This document shows positions 1-8,786 of a stretch of 64,000 nt of DNA, in pieces. Under the pieces are notes generated by a model. The model made no database searches, was not told where the DNA came from, and saw only the letters and a program-made list of their open reading frames with translations. The stretch's first letter is position 1; every line of letters begins with the position of its first letter. The stretch is taken from assembly GCF_000499785.1 (NCBI RefSeq), contig NZ_HG726023.1:64534-128533 (forward strand), read 5' to 3'. The stretch comes from Bacteroides neonati (GTDB lineage Bacteria; Bacteroidota; Bacteroidia; Bacteroidales; Bacteroidaceae). A program made the translations under genes and the position numbers.

Positions 1-224
1 TTTTCCAAGTCTCCGGTGCCTACGGGCATCATATAAGCCAACTTTTCTCCTGCCCAGAATTTGAAAACAAGAAAGTTATCGACAATGGCAAACTGTGTAT
101 CGTATAAGAATCTCCAGCTGCAAAGATTGGAGAAAGAAAGATCGCAATTGCGACGAGGACTGTTTAGTGTATATGCTGTAATGGTATCTCTATCCTGTAA
201 AGTAATGTCTTTAAATGCTATCAT
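1..224 (-). CDS. DUF2156 family protein, N-terminal part (runs off the left edge)
   Basis: The minus strand is open from an ATG at 224 to the window edge, giving about 74 residues that begin MIAFKDITLQDRDTIT and contain NCDLSFSNLCSWRFLYD and FKFWAGEKLAYMMPVG. This matches my memory of the N-terminus of Bacteroides DUF2156 proteins, which carry a GNAT-like domain related to the C-terminal part of phosphatidylglycerol lysyltransferases. The substrate is unknown. The stop is outside the window, so length and integrity cannot be judged. It lies upstream of nothing on its own strand here; lrgB ends 55 bases away and also reads leftward, so the two could be cotranscribed. Confidence 0.7.
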   Translation of the reverse strand, partial: MIAFKDITLQDRDTITAYTLNSPRRNCDLSFSNLCSWRFLYDTQFAIVDNFLVFKFWAGEKLAYMMPVGTGDLE

Positions 225-278
225 AAATTTATTTTTTCCAAATGAATACTATATATAACAAGAAAAGGGGTGATTTTG

Positions 279-974
279 TTACAACAACCCTAATAAATGT
301 AAGATTGTCGGTGTCAGTATGGCCGTAAATATGCCATTGAGTGTTAACCCTAAACTGGCATAAGCACCGTACTTACTACTGATGTCCATCGCGGTAGAAG
401 TTCCTACGGCATGTGCAGCTGCACCCAGCGAAAGCCCTTGCGCAATGGGGCTGCCTACACGCGTCAGCTTCATTATCTTAATTCCGAGAATAGCACCAAG
501 TAAGCCCACACTAACCACAACGGCAGCCGTTAATGACGGAATACCACCCAGTGCTTTGGTTACCTCCATGGCAATAGGCGTGGTTACAGATTTGGGTGCC
601 AACGACAAGATCACCTCCTGAGAGGCTCCCATTACTTTGGCTATGACCACTACCGATACCACTCCTACAATGCAACCGGCCAGTTGCGAGAGCACAATCG
701 GCAGAATTTGTTTTTTGATCGTTTCCAGTTGCAGATACAGCGGAACGCCCAATGCCACCACAGCAGGTTTCAACCAAAACTCAATCAAGTGTCCGCCTTC
801 ATTATACGTTTCAAAGCTGATATGTGTCATCTTTAAAAAGATGATGAGCAGCGCGATGGTTAGTAAGATGGGGTTGAGTAGCACCAACCCGGTTTTCTTT
901 TGCAATAGTTTTGCCAGGAAGTATATTCCGAAAGTAATGGCTAAGAGAAAGAACTCGTTTTCTAAATAATTCAT
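279..974 (-). CDS. lrgB: LrgB/CidB family membrane protein
   Basis: This 231-residue protein is almost entirely hydrophobic and shows the LrgB signature region: LAPKSVTTPIAMEV, then LGGIPSLTAAVVV, then QGLSLGAAAHAVGTSTA. Length is typical of the family (about 230). LrgB works with LrgA in the inner membrane as a holin/antiholin-like pair that affects murein hydrolase activity and autolysis; in some bacteria homologues move small metabolites such as pyruvate or glycolate. The start overlaps the stop of lrgA by four bases (ATGA), so the pair is translationally coupled. Specific function in this organism is inferred from the family only. Confidence 0.9.
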   Translation of the reverse strand: MNYLENEFFLLAITFGIYFLAKLLQKKTGLVLLNPILLTIALLIIFLKMTHISFETYNEGGHLIEFWLKPAVVALGVPLYLQLETIKKQILPIVLSQLAGCIVGVVSVVVIAKVMGASQEVILSLAPKSVTTPIAMEVTKALGGIPSLTAAVVVSVGLLGAILGIKIMKLTRVGSPIAQGLSLGAAAHAVGTSTAMDISSKYGAYASLGLTLNGIFTAILTPTILHLLGLL

Positions 975-1309
975 TTGATTTTGCGTACTAATTGATGAAT
1001 CCAGCCGGTAACAACGAGCACCAGCAATGTGCTAACGGTAGAGGCAACCACAATGGGCCAGAATTGCGCTTCGATGATATCGAAGTAAAGCATTAATGCA
1101 ACACCGGGAGGGATAAAGAAGAAACCGAGATTAGCGATCAGGAAGTCGGACATACCCTGCACCCACTGCAACTTGATCCAACCTAATTTGAGAAAAAGGG
1201 TAAGTAATAACATGCCGATAATACTCGATGGAAACTTTATTCCTGTGAGAAAGACGATTAATTCACCCAAAGCTAAACAGCCAAACAAAATGGCACACTG
1301 ACGTATCAT
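971..1309 (-). CDS. lrgA: CidA/LrgA family holin-like protein
   Basis: Small membrane protein of 112 residues with four hydrophobic segments and the family pattern GIKFPSSIIGMLLLTLFL followed by FFIPPGVALM. I chose the ATG at 1309 (MIRQCAILFG) rather than a longer frame, because the extension is not conserved-looking and would overlap the promoter area. LrgA/CidA proteins oligomerise in the cytoplasmic membrane and regulate cell-wall hydrolase activity with LrgB. It is first in a two-gene unit with lrgB (4-base overlap). A TACCTTTG box on the minus strand at 1340-1347 lies a short distance upstream and is a reasonable promoter. Confidence 0.88.
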   Translation of the reverse strand: MIRQCAILFGCLALGELIVFLTGIKFPSSIIGMLLLTLFLKLGWIKLQWVQGMSDFLIANLGFFFIPPGVALMLYFDIIEAQFWPIVVASTVSTLLVLVVTGWIHQLVRKIK

Positions 1310-1339
1310 ACTAATTTTAGTTGAATTTAAAAAACACTG

Positions 1340-1347
1340 CAAAGGTA
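1340..1347 (-). promoter_or_regulatory. Bacteroides-type -7 box for lrgAB
   Basis: Minus-strand TACCTTTG fits the TAnnTTTG consensus and sits about 30 bases upstream of the lrgA start. No clear TTTG was seen at the -33 position. Confidence 0.45.
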
Positions 1348-1654
1348 ACAAAATAATGCTATCCCCTGTTCTCCATTCTATATATGAGGCTATTTTTTAA
1401 CTTATCGTTTGCTGTGCTAAGATGATGAATTCAGTACATTCCATTTGCCTAAGGGTATACCCCGGTAAATGCCTGATGGGTACCTGTCTTAATGGACACT
1501 TGTCAAAGAAAAAATCATGAAATAAGAAGATGAAACAGGCGCGAAAATGGCTTCTCGACAGTTCCTCTGTCGTTTACTAATGTTAAATAACATATAATTG
1601 CATCGTTACGCTATAAAAACCGCAGTTTTGCAATGTAGATATTGCAAAATTGTG

Positions 1655-1662
1655 TACTTTTG
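1655..1662 (+). promoter_or_regulatory. Bacteroides-type -7 box for pta-ackA
   Basis: TACTTTTG matches the TAnnTTTG consensus and lies 49 bases before the pta start. TTTTG at 1626-1630 is a possible but loosely spaced -33 element. The rest of the 400-base gap between lrgA and pta (1310-1711) shows no gene. Confidence 0.5.
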
Positions 1663-1711
1663 CGGCGTCAAATATACGTTCTACCGAATTTATACAACTA
1701 TTTAAATATCT

Positions 1712-2731
1712 ATGCTCAACTTGATTAATGAAATTGTTGCGCGTGCGAAAGCGAATCGCCAGCGCATTGTTCTTCCCGAAGGTACGGAAGAACGTACCCT
1801 GAAAGCTGCTAATCTGATTTTGACGGATGAAGTTGCCGATCTTATTTTACTGGGCAATCCGGACGAAATTATGGAACTGGCAGTTAAATGGGGATTGGGA
1901 AATATTGGCAAAGCAACCATTATTGATCCTGCCAATCACCCCAAACAAGAAGAATATGCACAATTGCTGTGCGAACTTCGCAAAAAGAAAGGGATGACCA
2001 TAGAAGAGGCTCGCAAACTGGTGCTCGATCCGCTCTACTTAGGTTGCCTTATAATCAAGAACGGCGATGCTGACGGACAATTGGCCGGTGCTAAAAATAC
2101 AACTGGTGATGTGCTTCGCCCTGCATTGCAGATCATTAAAACAACTCCGGGAATCACTTGCGTATCAGGTGCAATGTTGTTGCTCACCAAGGCTCCCGAT
2201 TATGGTAAGAATGGTTTGCTCGTGATGGGCGACGTAGCCGTAACTCCCGTTCCGGATGCCTCACAACTTGCTCAGATCGCTGTTTGTACAGCTCATACTG
2301 CAAGAGCTGTTGCCGGCATCGAAGTTCCCAAAGTAGCCCTGTTGAGCTTCTCTACCAAAGGCTCTGCCAAGCACGAAGTGGTTGATAAAGTGGTCGAAGC
2401 AGTGAAACTTGCCCAAAAATTAGATCCTACGTTGTTGCTCGATGGCGAGTTGCAAGCCGATGCGGCATTGGTGCCTTCGATCGGAGCGGGCAAAGCACCC
2501 GGTTCGCCTATCGCAGGAGAAGCCAATGTACTGATCGTGCCCAGCCTCGAGGTGGGTAATATCTCTTATAAACTGGTTCAACGCTTAGGCAACGCCGATG
2601 CTATCGGACCGATTCTTCAAGGTATTGCTCGTCCGGTCAATGACCTTTCACGCGGTTGCTCGATCGAAGACATCTACCGTATGATTGCTATTACGGCCAA
2701 TCAGGCTATTGCTTTAAATAACGCGAAATAA
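1712..2731 (+). CDS. pta: phosphate acetyltransferase
   Basis: Converts acetyl-CoA and phosphate to acetyl phosphate and CoA, the first step of the Pta-AckA acetate/ATP pathway in the cytoplasm. The 339-residue length is that of the short class I enzyme, which lacks the regulatory N-terminal domains of E. coli Pta. Recognisable blocks are PEGTEERTLKAA near the start, LGNPDEI, SFSTKGSAKHE, LDGELQADAA and the C-terminal GPILQGIARPVNDLSRGCS, all typical of the family. The gene starts 15 bases before ackA begins after its stop, so the two form an operon that conserves energy during fermentation. A good promoter box lies at 1655-1662. Confidence 0.97.
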   Translation: MLNLINEIVARAKANRQRIVLPEGTEERTLKAANLILTDEVADLILLGNPDEIMELAVKWGLGNIGKATIIDPANHPKQEEYAQLLCELRKKKGMTIEEARKLVLDPLYLGCLIIKNGDADGQLAGAKNTTGDVLRPALQIIKTTPGITCVSGAMLLLTKAPDYGKNGLLVMGDVAVTPVPDASQLAQIAVCTAHTARAVAGIEVPKVALLSFSTKGSAKHEVVDKVVEAVKLAQKLDPTLLLDGELQADAALVPSIGAGKAPGSPIAGEANVLIVPSLEVGNISYKLVQRLGNADAIGPILQGIARPVNDLSRGCSIEDIYRMIAITANQAIALNNAK

Positions 2732-2746
2732 TACATTAATCAAGAT

Positions 2747-3940
2747 ATGAATATATTAGTATTGAACTGTGGTAGTTCATCTATCAAGTACAAGTTGTTC
2801 AATATGAGCAACAAAGAAGTTATTGCACAAGGTGGAATTGAGAAAATCGGCCTCGAAGGCTCATTTCTTAAGTTGACATTGCCCAATGGTGACAAGAAAG
2901 TACTCGAAAGAGACATCCCCGAGCATACCGTAGGTGTAGAGTTTATTCTTGAAACCTTGACTCACCCTGAGTTTGGAGCAGTTAAATCGCTCGACGAAAT
3001 CAATGCGGTAGGTCATCGTATGGTTCACGGTGGTGAGAAGTTCAGCAAATCGGTATTGCTTACACAAGACGTGCTCGATGCATTCGTTGCTTGCAATGAT
3101 CTGGCTCCGTTGCACAATCCTGCCAACCTGAAAGGTGTCAATGCTATTACGGCTATCCTTCCCAACGTGCCTCAAGTAGGTGTGTTCGATACGGCTTTCC
3201 ATCAAACAATGCCCGAACACGCTTATCTGTATGCCATTCCTTACGATTTGTATAAGAAATACGGCATCCGTCGCTATGGTTTCCACGGAACCTCTCACCG
3301 CTACGTATCACAACGTGTATGTGAGTACCTGGGCATGAAGGCCGAAGGCTTGAAACTGATCACCTGCCACATCGGCAACGGTGCTTCAGTGGCAGCGATC
3401 AAAGACGGAAAATGTATCGATACCTCGATGGGATTGACTCCGCTCGAAGGATTAATGATGGGTACTCGTTGCGGCGATATCGACGCAGGTGCGGTGACTT
3501 TCATTATGGATAAAGAAAACCTCGACACAGCCGGTATCTCTGATTTGCTGAACAAGCAATCGGGTGTAGCCGGTATGCGAAACGGTGCCAGCGATATGCG
3601 CGACTTAGAAGCAGCCGTAGCTGCCGGTGACGAGCGTGCCATCCTGACCGAGCAGATGTACTACTACCGTATCAAGAAATACATCGGTGCTTATGCTGCT
3701 GCCATGGGCGGTGTGGATGTGATTCTGTTCACCGGTGGTGTGGGCGAGAACCAACAAACCTGTCGTGCCGGTGTATGCGAAGGACTTGAGTTCCTTGGCG
3801 TGAAGATCGACCACGAAGCCAATAAGGCAAGAAGCAAGGAAGTGATTATCTCTACTCCCGAATCGCGTGTGAAAGTAGTAGTGATCCCTACCGACGAAGA
3901 GTTGCTGATTGCATCGGATACAATGGCTATCTTGAGCTAA
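2747..3940 (+). CDS. ackA: acetate kinase
   Basis: Transfers phosphate from acetyl phosphate to ADP, giving acetate and ATP; completes the pathway begun by pta just upstream. At 397 residues it has normal length. The ASKHA-fold motifs are intact: NCGSSSIKYKLF at the N-terminus, HRMVHGGEKF, FDTAFHQTMP, GFHGTSHRYVS with the catalytic-region His, HIGNGASVAAI, and FTGGVGENQ. A strong rho-independent terminator follows directly, so pta-ackA looks like a closed two-gene transcription unit. Codon use and GC are like the other core genes nearby. Confidence 0.98.
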   Translation: MNILVLNCGSSSIKYKLFNMSNKEVIAQGGIEKIGLEGSFLKLTLPNGDKKVLERDIPEHTVGVEFILETLTHPEFGAVKSLDEINAVGHRMVHGGEKFSKSVLLTQDVLDAFVACNDLAPLHNPANLKGVNAITAILPNVPQVGVFDTAFHQTMPEHAYLYAIPYDLYKKYGIRRYGFHGTSHRYVSQRVCEYLGMKAEGLKLITCHIGNGASVAAIKDGKCIDTSMGLTPLEGLMMGTRCGDIDAGAVTFIMDKENLDTAGISDLLNKQSGVAGMRNGASDMRDLEAAVAAGDERAILTEQMYYYRIKKYIGAYAAAMGGVDVILFTGGVGENQQTCRAGVCEGLEFLGVKIDHEANKARSKEVIISTPESRVKVVVIPTDEELLIASDTMAILS

Positions 3941-3972
3941 TGAAGCAATCCGATTATCGTTAATATAGATGG

Positions 3973-4007
3973 GCCGGAGACAGTTAAACTGTTCTCCGGC
4001 TTTTTTT
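3973..4007 (+). terminator. rho-independent terminator after ackA
   Basis: GCCGGAGA (3973-3980) pairs with TCTCCGGC (3993-4000), with further partial pairing inside, and is followed by seven T. Confidence 0.9.
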
Positions 4008-4144
4008 ATGCCCCCTTCGCCCCATGAAGAGCCAAACCGATACGGCTCTATGTTGCCATGAAACCTATTTCCTACCTGTATTTAATACGTCGTTTATCTG
4101 CATTCTTCGTGCTTCTTATCTGTTTTTAATTCATTGTTTTGATA

Positions 4145-4232
4145 GTCGTCTTGCAAGCCGATGATTGTCGCCATGCAAGCCGACCATGATCGCATTGCAG
4201 CCCGACCATTGTCGTGTTGCAAGCTGACGACT
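4145..4232. repeat. four imperfect 22-bp tandem units, noncoding
   Basis: Units at 4145-4166, 4167-4188, 4189-4210 and 4211-4232 align as a shared core of the form (G/A)TCG..TTGCAAGCCGAc.A(T/C). The period is exactly 22, so it is not a codon multiple, and no reading frame crosses it. It lies in the 515-base gap between ackA and the alkaline phosphatase gene, about 180 bases upstream of the latter promoter. See the similar arrays near 17.85 and 45.2 kb. Confidence 0.85.
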
Positions 4233-4389
4233 AAGAAAAGCGGACGAAAGTAGTTAAAGTCAGTATAAGCAACAGCTACTTTTTCTATGAAATGAATATA
4301 GATAAAGGGGTTTCTTCATACATCTGTAAACAATCGATTCTTTCGCTGCAATAAAACAGGGTGATGCATGCATAAATAAGTGGATGAGA

Positions 4390-4419
4390 TTGGAATTTGC
4401 TTAAAATAAGCTAACTTTG
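4390..4419 (+). promoter_or_regulatory. Bacteroides-type promoter of the alkaline phosphatase gene
   Basis: TTGG at 4390-4393 and TAACTTTG at 4412-4419 are separated by 18 bases, close to the expected -33/-7 layout, and end 37 bases before the start codon. Confidence 0.6.
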
Positions 4420-4456
4420 TGGACAATGAAATCCTAATAACGTAAAATAAACTAGA

Positions 4457-5851
4457 ATGAGAAGATTAATTTATGCTTTAGCATTTGTTCTGATTTCTGT
4501 TGTCGCCAACGGTCAGGCAAAGTATGTATTCTATTTCATCGGTGATGGAATGGGAGTCAATCAAGTCAATGGTACTGAGATGTATTTGGCCGAAAAGCAG
4601 GGACGCATCGGTACGGAGTCGTTGCTGTTTACCCAATTCCCGGTGGCATCTATGGCTACTACTTTCTCGGCAACCAATTCGGTAACAGACTCTTCGGCAG
4701 CAGGCACAGCCCTTGCTACGGGACACAAAACATACAACGGAGCCATTGGCCTGGATGACCAGAAAAACAAAATAACCACCGTGGCCGAGCAGGCAAAGAA
4801 AGCCGGCAAGAAAGTTGGAGTAACTACCAGCGTAAGCGTAGACCATGCAACTCCGGCTGCTTTCTATGCACATCAGCCCGATCGCAATATGTATTACGAA
4901 ATTGCAACCGATCTGCCCAAAGCAAACTTCGACTTCTATGCCGGAGCAGGTTTCTTGAAGCCCGCCACAACAGCCGATAAGAAAGAGGCTCCCAGCATTT
5001 ACCCAATCATCGAAGAAGCAGGCTATACCATTGCCAGAGGCGTCAATGATTTCAAGGCCAAAGCTCCCAAAGCGGGCAAGATGGTGTTGATTCAGGAAGA
5101 AGGTGCTTCGACCGCTTCGCTTCCTTATGCCATCGACAGCAAAGCAGGCGATTTGACACTGACTCAGATTACCGAAAGTGCTATCGACTTTTTGAGCAAA
5201 GACGCCAAGAAAGGTTTCTTCCTCATGGTCGAAGGCGGACAGATTGACTGGGCTTGCCACGGCAATGATGCTGCCACTACTTTCCGTGAAGTACAAGACA
5301 TGGACAATGCCATCAAGGTAGCGTATGAGTTCTACAAGAAACACCCGAAAGAAACATTGATCGTAGTCACTGCCGACCACGAAACCGGTGGCATTGCCTT
5401 AGGTACGGGCAGATATGAGCTCAACCTCAAAGCACTTCAATACCAGAAAAACTCAATAGATGTACTTTCGGCTAAGATGGGACAGTTGAGAAAAGCAAAG
5501 GACAACAAAGTGGCCTGGGAAGATATGAAAGCCTTGCTGGCTGACGAGATGGGCTTTTGGAAAGAGTTGCCTATCAGCTGGGAGCAGGAAAAACTGCTTC
5601 GCGATGAGTTTGAACACTCTTTTGTGAAAAACGCAGTAGTCTTTGAAGAGAGCATGTACTCGAAGAGCGAGCCGCTTGCTGCCCGTGCCAAAGAGGTGAT
5701 GAGCCAGATAGCCAGAGTAAGCTGGGGGCATGGCGGACACTCGGGCGGATATGTTCCCGTATATGCGATTGGCAAAGGTGCCGAGCTGTTCCAAGGCAAA
5801 ATGGATAATACAGACATACCCAAGCGTATTGCAAAAGCTGCCAACTATTAA
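4457..5851 (+). CDS. phoA: secreted alkaline phosphatase
   Basis: Hydrolyses phosphate monoesters, releasing inorganic phosphate, outside the cytoplasm. The protein is 464 residues long with a cleavable signal peptide over residues 1 to about 21 (hydrophobic core ALAFVLISVVANG). The metal-binding FIGDGMG motif follows directly, and the nucleophile region TDSSAAGTALATG and the ADHETGG metal ligand motif are both present; a late HGGHSGG supplies another His ligand. Length and motif order fit the alkaline phosphatase family, so the enzyme is probably active and periplasmic. It is a single-gene unit with its own promoter and a strong hairpin behind it. The symbol phoA is by family only; substrate preference is unknown. 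Confidence 0.92.
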   Translation: MRRLIYALAFVLISVVANGQAKYVFYFIGDGMGVNQVNGTEMYLAEKQGRIGTESLLFTQFPVASMATTFSATNSVTDSSAAGTALATGHKTYNGAIGLDDQKNKITTVAEQAKKAGKKVGVTTSVSVDHATPAAFYAHQPDRNMYYEIATDLPKANFDFYAGAGFLKPATTADKKEAPSIYPIIEEAGYTIARGVNDFKAKAPKAGKMVLIQEEGASTASLPYAIDSKAGDLTLTQITESAIDFLSKDAKKGFFLMVEGGQIDWACHGNDAATTFREVQDMDNAIKVAYEFYKKHPKETLIVVTADHETGGIALGTGRYELNLKALQYQKNSIDVLSAKMGQLRKAKDNKVAWEDMKALLADEMGFWKELPISWEQEKLLRDEFEHSFVKNAVVFEESMYSKSEPLAARAKEVMSQIARVSWGHGGHSGGYVPVYAIGKGAELFQGKMDNTDIPKRIAKAANY

Positions 5852-5881
5852 CGACGCGTAGCTCGGAATACTTATAATAAA

Positions 5882-5933
5882 GAATCGCCGTCATTTGTTC
5901 TTGTTTGGAACAAATGACGGCGATTCTTTTTGT
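5882..5933. terminator. strong bidirectional terminator
   Basis: A perfect 19-bp stem (5882-5900 with 5908-5926) and a 7-base loop is followed by a T run on the plus strand. It lies between convergent genes and can serve the alkaline phosphatase gene and, with a weaker T run, lpxH. Confidence 0.92.
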
Positions 5934-5940
5934 ATCTTGT

Positions 5941-6705
5941 TTATAGTTGTGTCTCGCCTTCTACATAGTTTTCGAAGAAGAAGTTCTCTCCGTCGAAGAC
6001 AGCGTACGAGAAGAAGTTGATCCAATCGCCCAAAATGGTGATACGTGCCGTTGCACTTAACATCAAGTCGAGCTCAATGTGGCGGTGGCCATAGATAAAG
6101 TAGTTGATGTTGGGGTGGCTTTTCAGATACTCTTTGGTGTAGAGCACCAGGTGCTCTTTATCCTCGCCCATATAGTCGGGTTCTTTCCCGTTGGCCCGCT
6201 TCTGCCGGCTGTGCTTCGCCCAGCTTAGCCCCAAGTCAATGCTCCAGCGCGGATGAAGGGCTGAGAATAGTCTTTGCATGGTTTCGTTGCGAAACATGGC
6301 CCGCAAGAACTTAAAAGTCTTGTCCGGATCGCCCAGCCCGTCGCCATGAGCCAGATAAAATTCTTTCCCATAAATCTCGGTAGTCAAGGGTTCGTGATGC
6401 AGAATCACTCCGCACTCTTTCGTCAGATAGTCGCCACACCAGATGTCGTGGTTGCCAACAAAGAAGTGCACCTCTACTCCCATATCGGTAAGCTCCGATA
6501 GTTTTCCTAAGAAACGCGTATAACCTCTGGGTACCACTAACTTGAATTCGTACCAAAAGTCGAACATATCTCCCAGCAAATATACGGCGGCGGCATTGTG
6601 TTTAATGCTGTCGAGGAAATTCACCAGTCGTCGCTCTTGCGTTCGTCCATGTTCAATGGCACGCGAACCCAGGTGTGCATCAGAAAGGAAATAGATATTC
6701 TTCAT
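5941..6705 (-). CDS. lpxH: UDP-2,3-diacylglucosamine diphosphatase (LpxH-type)
   Basis: Calcineurin-like metallophosphoesterase that would cleave UDP-2,3-diacylglucosamine to lipid X and UMP in lipid A synthesis at the inner-membrane surface. In 254 residues the metal-binding series is complete: SDAHLG (D9, H11), GDMFDFW, GNHD, HGDG and YGHRH. These are the ordered motifs of LpxH-like enzymes, and length fits. The start codon overlaps the stop of the upstream DUF59 gene by one base, so they are one unit. An unrelated phosphoesterase role cannot be excluded from sequence alone, but LpxH is the usual assignment in Bacteroidales. Confidence 0.85.
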   Translation of the reverse strand: MKNIYFLSDAHLGSRAIEHGRTQERRLVNFLDSIKHNAAAVYLLGDMFDFWYEFKLVVPRGYTRFLGKLSELTDMGVEVHFFVGNHDIWCGDYLTKECGVILHHEPLTTEIYGKEFYLAHGDGLGDPDKTFKFLRAMFRNETMQRLFSALHPRWSIDLGLSWAKHSRQKRANGKEPDYMGEDKEHLVLYTKEYLKSHPNINYFIYGHRHIELDLMLSATARITILGDWINFFSYAVFDGENFFFENYVEGETQL

Positions 6706-7016
6706 TATAAAAAGCCTAGTTCTAACTTCGCTTCTTCACTCATCATGTCTTTATCCCATTCGGGTTCAAACACTAAATTAATGGTGGTCGATGTAATACC
6801 ATCGATGGAATCGACTCGTTGGCGCACATCTTCCATGATGAAATCGGCTGCCGGGCAGTTGGGTGCCGTCAGTGTCATTTCAATGGTCACTTCTCCGTTG
6901 TCGGATAAATCGATGTTGTAGATAAGCCCCAGATCGTATACATTCACCGGGATTTCCGGGTCAAATACTGTTTTGAGCATTTCTACTATTTTTTCTTCTG
7001 TTTCAAATTTAGTCAT
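6705..7016 (-). CDS. DUF59/MIP18-family iron-sulfur cluster assembly factor
   Basis: Small 103-residue protein of the family that includes SufT, PaaD and eukaryotic MIP18, which help mature Fe-S proteins. It shows the family pattern: VFDPEIPVNVYDLGLIY near the start, MTLTAPNCPAADF with the conserved Cys54, and a C-terminal VFEPEWDKDMMSEEAK segment. It is upstream of lpxH with a one-base overlap and downstream of radC by 42 bases on the same strand. The exact client proteins are unknown. There is no suf operon in view, so the link to Fe-S assembly rests on family membership. Confidence 0.88.
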   Translation of the reverse strand: MTKFETEEKIVEMLKTVFDPEIPVNVYDLGLIYNIDLSDNGEVTIEMTLTAPNCPAADFIMEDVRQRVDSIDGITSTTINLVFEPEWDKDMMSEEAKLELGFL

Positions 7017-7058
7017 GGTGGTAGGGTTTTATATCTGCAAATATAAGAATAAAATCAC

Positions 7059-7754
7059 TTAGACAAGCCCTTCGTCTGCAAAACTGTAGAACTTATCACT
7101 ACCAATGATAACGTGGTCGGTTAGTTGAATGTTCATTGTACGGGCTGCTTGCTGTATCTGTTGGGTCAGTTGGCGGTCGGATGCGCTGGGCTGGCAGTTG
7201 CCCGAAGGGTGGTTGTGGATAAGTGCCAGTTGAGTAGCCCGTTGCAACAGAGCTTCGCGTAGAATGGAGCGTACGTCGGCATACGTACCATCAATGCCTC
7301 CGGTGCTGATACGAACGCTGTCGATCATCTTACAGGCCTGATTGAGCAATAAAACCCAGAACTCCTCTTGCGGCGAATCGCACAGCAGGGGATGAAACAA
7401 CTCAAAGATATCGCGCGAGCAACGAATGGTTTGTCGCTCGCGAACCTCCTGTTGTTTCCGTCGTTTGCCCAGTTCGAGAGCTGCCATGATGGTGATGCTC
7501 TTGGCCGGGCCTAACCCTTTGAATGTAGAGAAGTCGTGCACTCCCCAATGAGCCAGTTCATTTAAATTGTTATGACACGAAGCCATGACCCGGCGCATCA
7601 GCTCGACGGCACTTTCGTCTCTGCTGCCCGATCCGATAAGGATGGCCAACAGTTCGGCATCGCTCAAGGCGGCAACTCCTTTGTTTACCATCTTCTCGCG
7701 GGGGCGATCTTCTTCTGCCCACTGGTTGATGTTTAGTTTTTGTCGCTCGTTCAT
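7059..7754 (-). CDS. radC: RadC family JAB-domain protein
   Basis: 231 residues with the two-part RadC layout: an N-terminal helix-hairpin-helix-like segment (FKGLGPAKSITIMAALELGKR) and a C-terminal JAB/MPN domain with the metal motif HNHPSG followed by S and D ligands (SASDRQLT). The RadC name is historical; a DNA repair role is not well established, and the JAB fold suggests a metal-dependent hydrolase. Full length for the family. It lies 13 bases behind the glycosyltransferase gene and in front of the DUF59 and lpxH genes on the same strand, so a loose operon is possible. Confidence 0.92.
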   Translation of the reverse strand: MNERQKLNINQWAEEDRPREKMVNKGVAALSDAELLAILIGSGSRDESAVELMRRVMASCHNNLNELAHWGVHDFSTFKGLGPAKSITIMAALELGKRRKQQEVRERQTIRCSRDIFELFHPLLCDSPQEEFWVLLLNQACKMIDSVRISTGGIDGTYADVRSILREALLQRATQLALIHNHPSGNCQPSASDRQLTQQIQQAARTMNIQLTDHVIIGSDKFYSFADEGLV

Positions 7755-7766
7755 TGGCAGGGAATG

Positions 7767-8756
7767 TTACTTATAGAAATTCTTCTTGAAAGCTTCAAAC
7801 GTATCGCGCCCCAGCACGCACCGTTGCCACCAAGCGCGCCAGAATCCGGTTCCGTAGCCGATTAATTGTATAAAAGCGGCCGCTATGGAGTATATGCCGA
7901 TGCGTAAGCTGTGGTTTTGCAGCGAGGAGTCAATGCACACCAATACGGCATAAAGCAGAATGGGCAGCAGGCTATACAGGCAAAACAATGAGCCGATCAA
8001 TAAGAAAGCCACCCCCAGTGTAAACACGCCAGGAAGCAGGTGCACTACTTTCAGTGATTCGGGATACTTCTTATAGAGGTTGATGCGGGCAATGCCCGAG
8101 TTGTGTACTTGCTTGAAGAACTTCTTCAGATCGGTGCGGCGTTTGTGATAAACCCATGCACCGGGAAACAACCGACAGCTATATCCCCCCTTGAAGATGC
8201 GGATGCTGAAGTCGATATCCTCGCCAAAGCGCATGTCCGAGAAGCCACCCAATGCTTGATAAACCGTTCGGCGAACTCCCATATTGAAACTTCGCGGGTA
8301 GAATTTATCCATTTTCTTTTTCCCCCCCCGGATGCCTCCGGTAGTGAAAAAGGAGGTCATGGAGTAGTTGATGGCTTTTTGCATATCGCTGAAAGAACTG
8401 TGTGCACGGTCGGGACCACCGAAAGCATCGGCCGGTTTGTTTTGAAGTTCTTGCTCAATGGCCTCAAAATAGCCCGGAGGAATGATGCAGTCCGAATCGA
8501 GAATGAGTAAATATTCGCCACGACTTCTTTCGGCTCCGTAGTTACGGGTTTGCCCCGGTCCGGAGTTGGGCTTCTCGAAATAATGAATAGTCAACCGGTC
8601 GCTGTATGCATCTGCAATGGTTTTGCAGGGAACGGAGGAACCGTCTTCGACAATGATCACTTCAAAATCGTTGTAGTGTTGTTCGACAAGGCTTTGCAGC
8701 AGTTCGTTCACTTCGTCGGGGCGATTGTAAACGGGGATGATGACGGAGTAGCGCAT
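7767..8756 (-). CDS. glycosyltransferase family 2 membrane protein
   Basis: I take the ATG at 8756 (MRYSVIIPVYNRPDEV) because the longer frame begins with TTG inside the promoter. The product is about 329 residues. The N-terminal GT-A domain starts with SVIIPVYNRP, has the DSDC metal/nucleotide motif and a GGFSDMRFGEDIDFSIR acceptor-site segment with ED. Two or three hydrophobic segments near residues 235-305 place it in the inner membrane. Such enzymes move a sugar from a nucleotide donor to a lipid or polysaccharide acceptor; the actual acceptor is unknown. It heads a possible radC-DUF59-lpxH run. Confidence 0.88.
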   Translation of the reverse strand: MRYSVIIPVYNRPDEVNELLQSLVEQHYNDFEVIIVEDGSSVPCKTIADAYSDRLTIHYFEKPNSGPGQTRNYGAERSRGEYLLILDSDCIIPPGYFEAIEQELQNKPADAFGGPDRAHSSFSDMQKAINYSMTSFFTTGGIRGGKKKMDKFYPRSFNMGVRRTVYQALGGFSDMRFGEDIDFSIRIFKGGYSCRLFPGAWVYHKRRTDLKKFFKQVHNSGIARINLYKKYPESLKVVHLLPGVFTLGVAFLLIGSLFCLYSLLPILLYAVLVCIDSSLQNHSLRIGIYSIAAAFIQLIGYGTGFWRAWWQRCVLGRDTFEAFKKNFYK

Positions 8757-8786
8757 AATAGTATTCGGTTGATATAATTGATGACA

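Noticed and set aside
2861..3298. minus-strand frame inside ackA
   Set aside because: Antisense shadow of acetate kinase; no independent signals.
4145..4232. CRISPR array
   Set aside because: Units are contiguous with no spacers and diverge from each other, and no cas genes are near.
4478..5380. 300-residue minus-strand frame opposite the alkaline phosphatase gene
   Set aside because: It is the antisense of a clear enzyme gene with intact catalytic motifs; its composition is that of a shadow frame.
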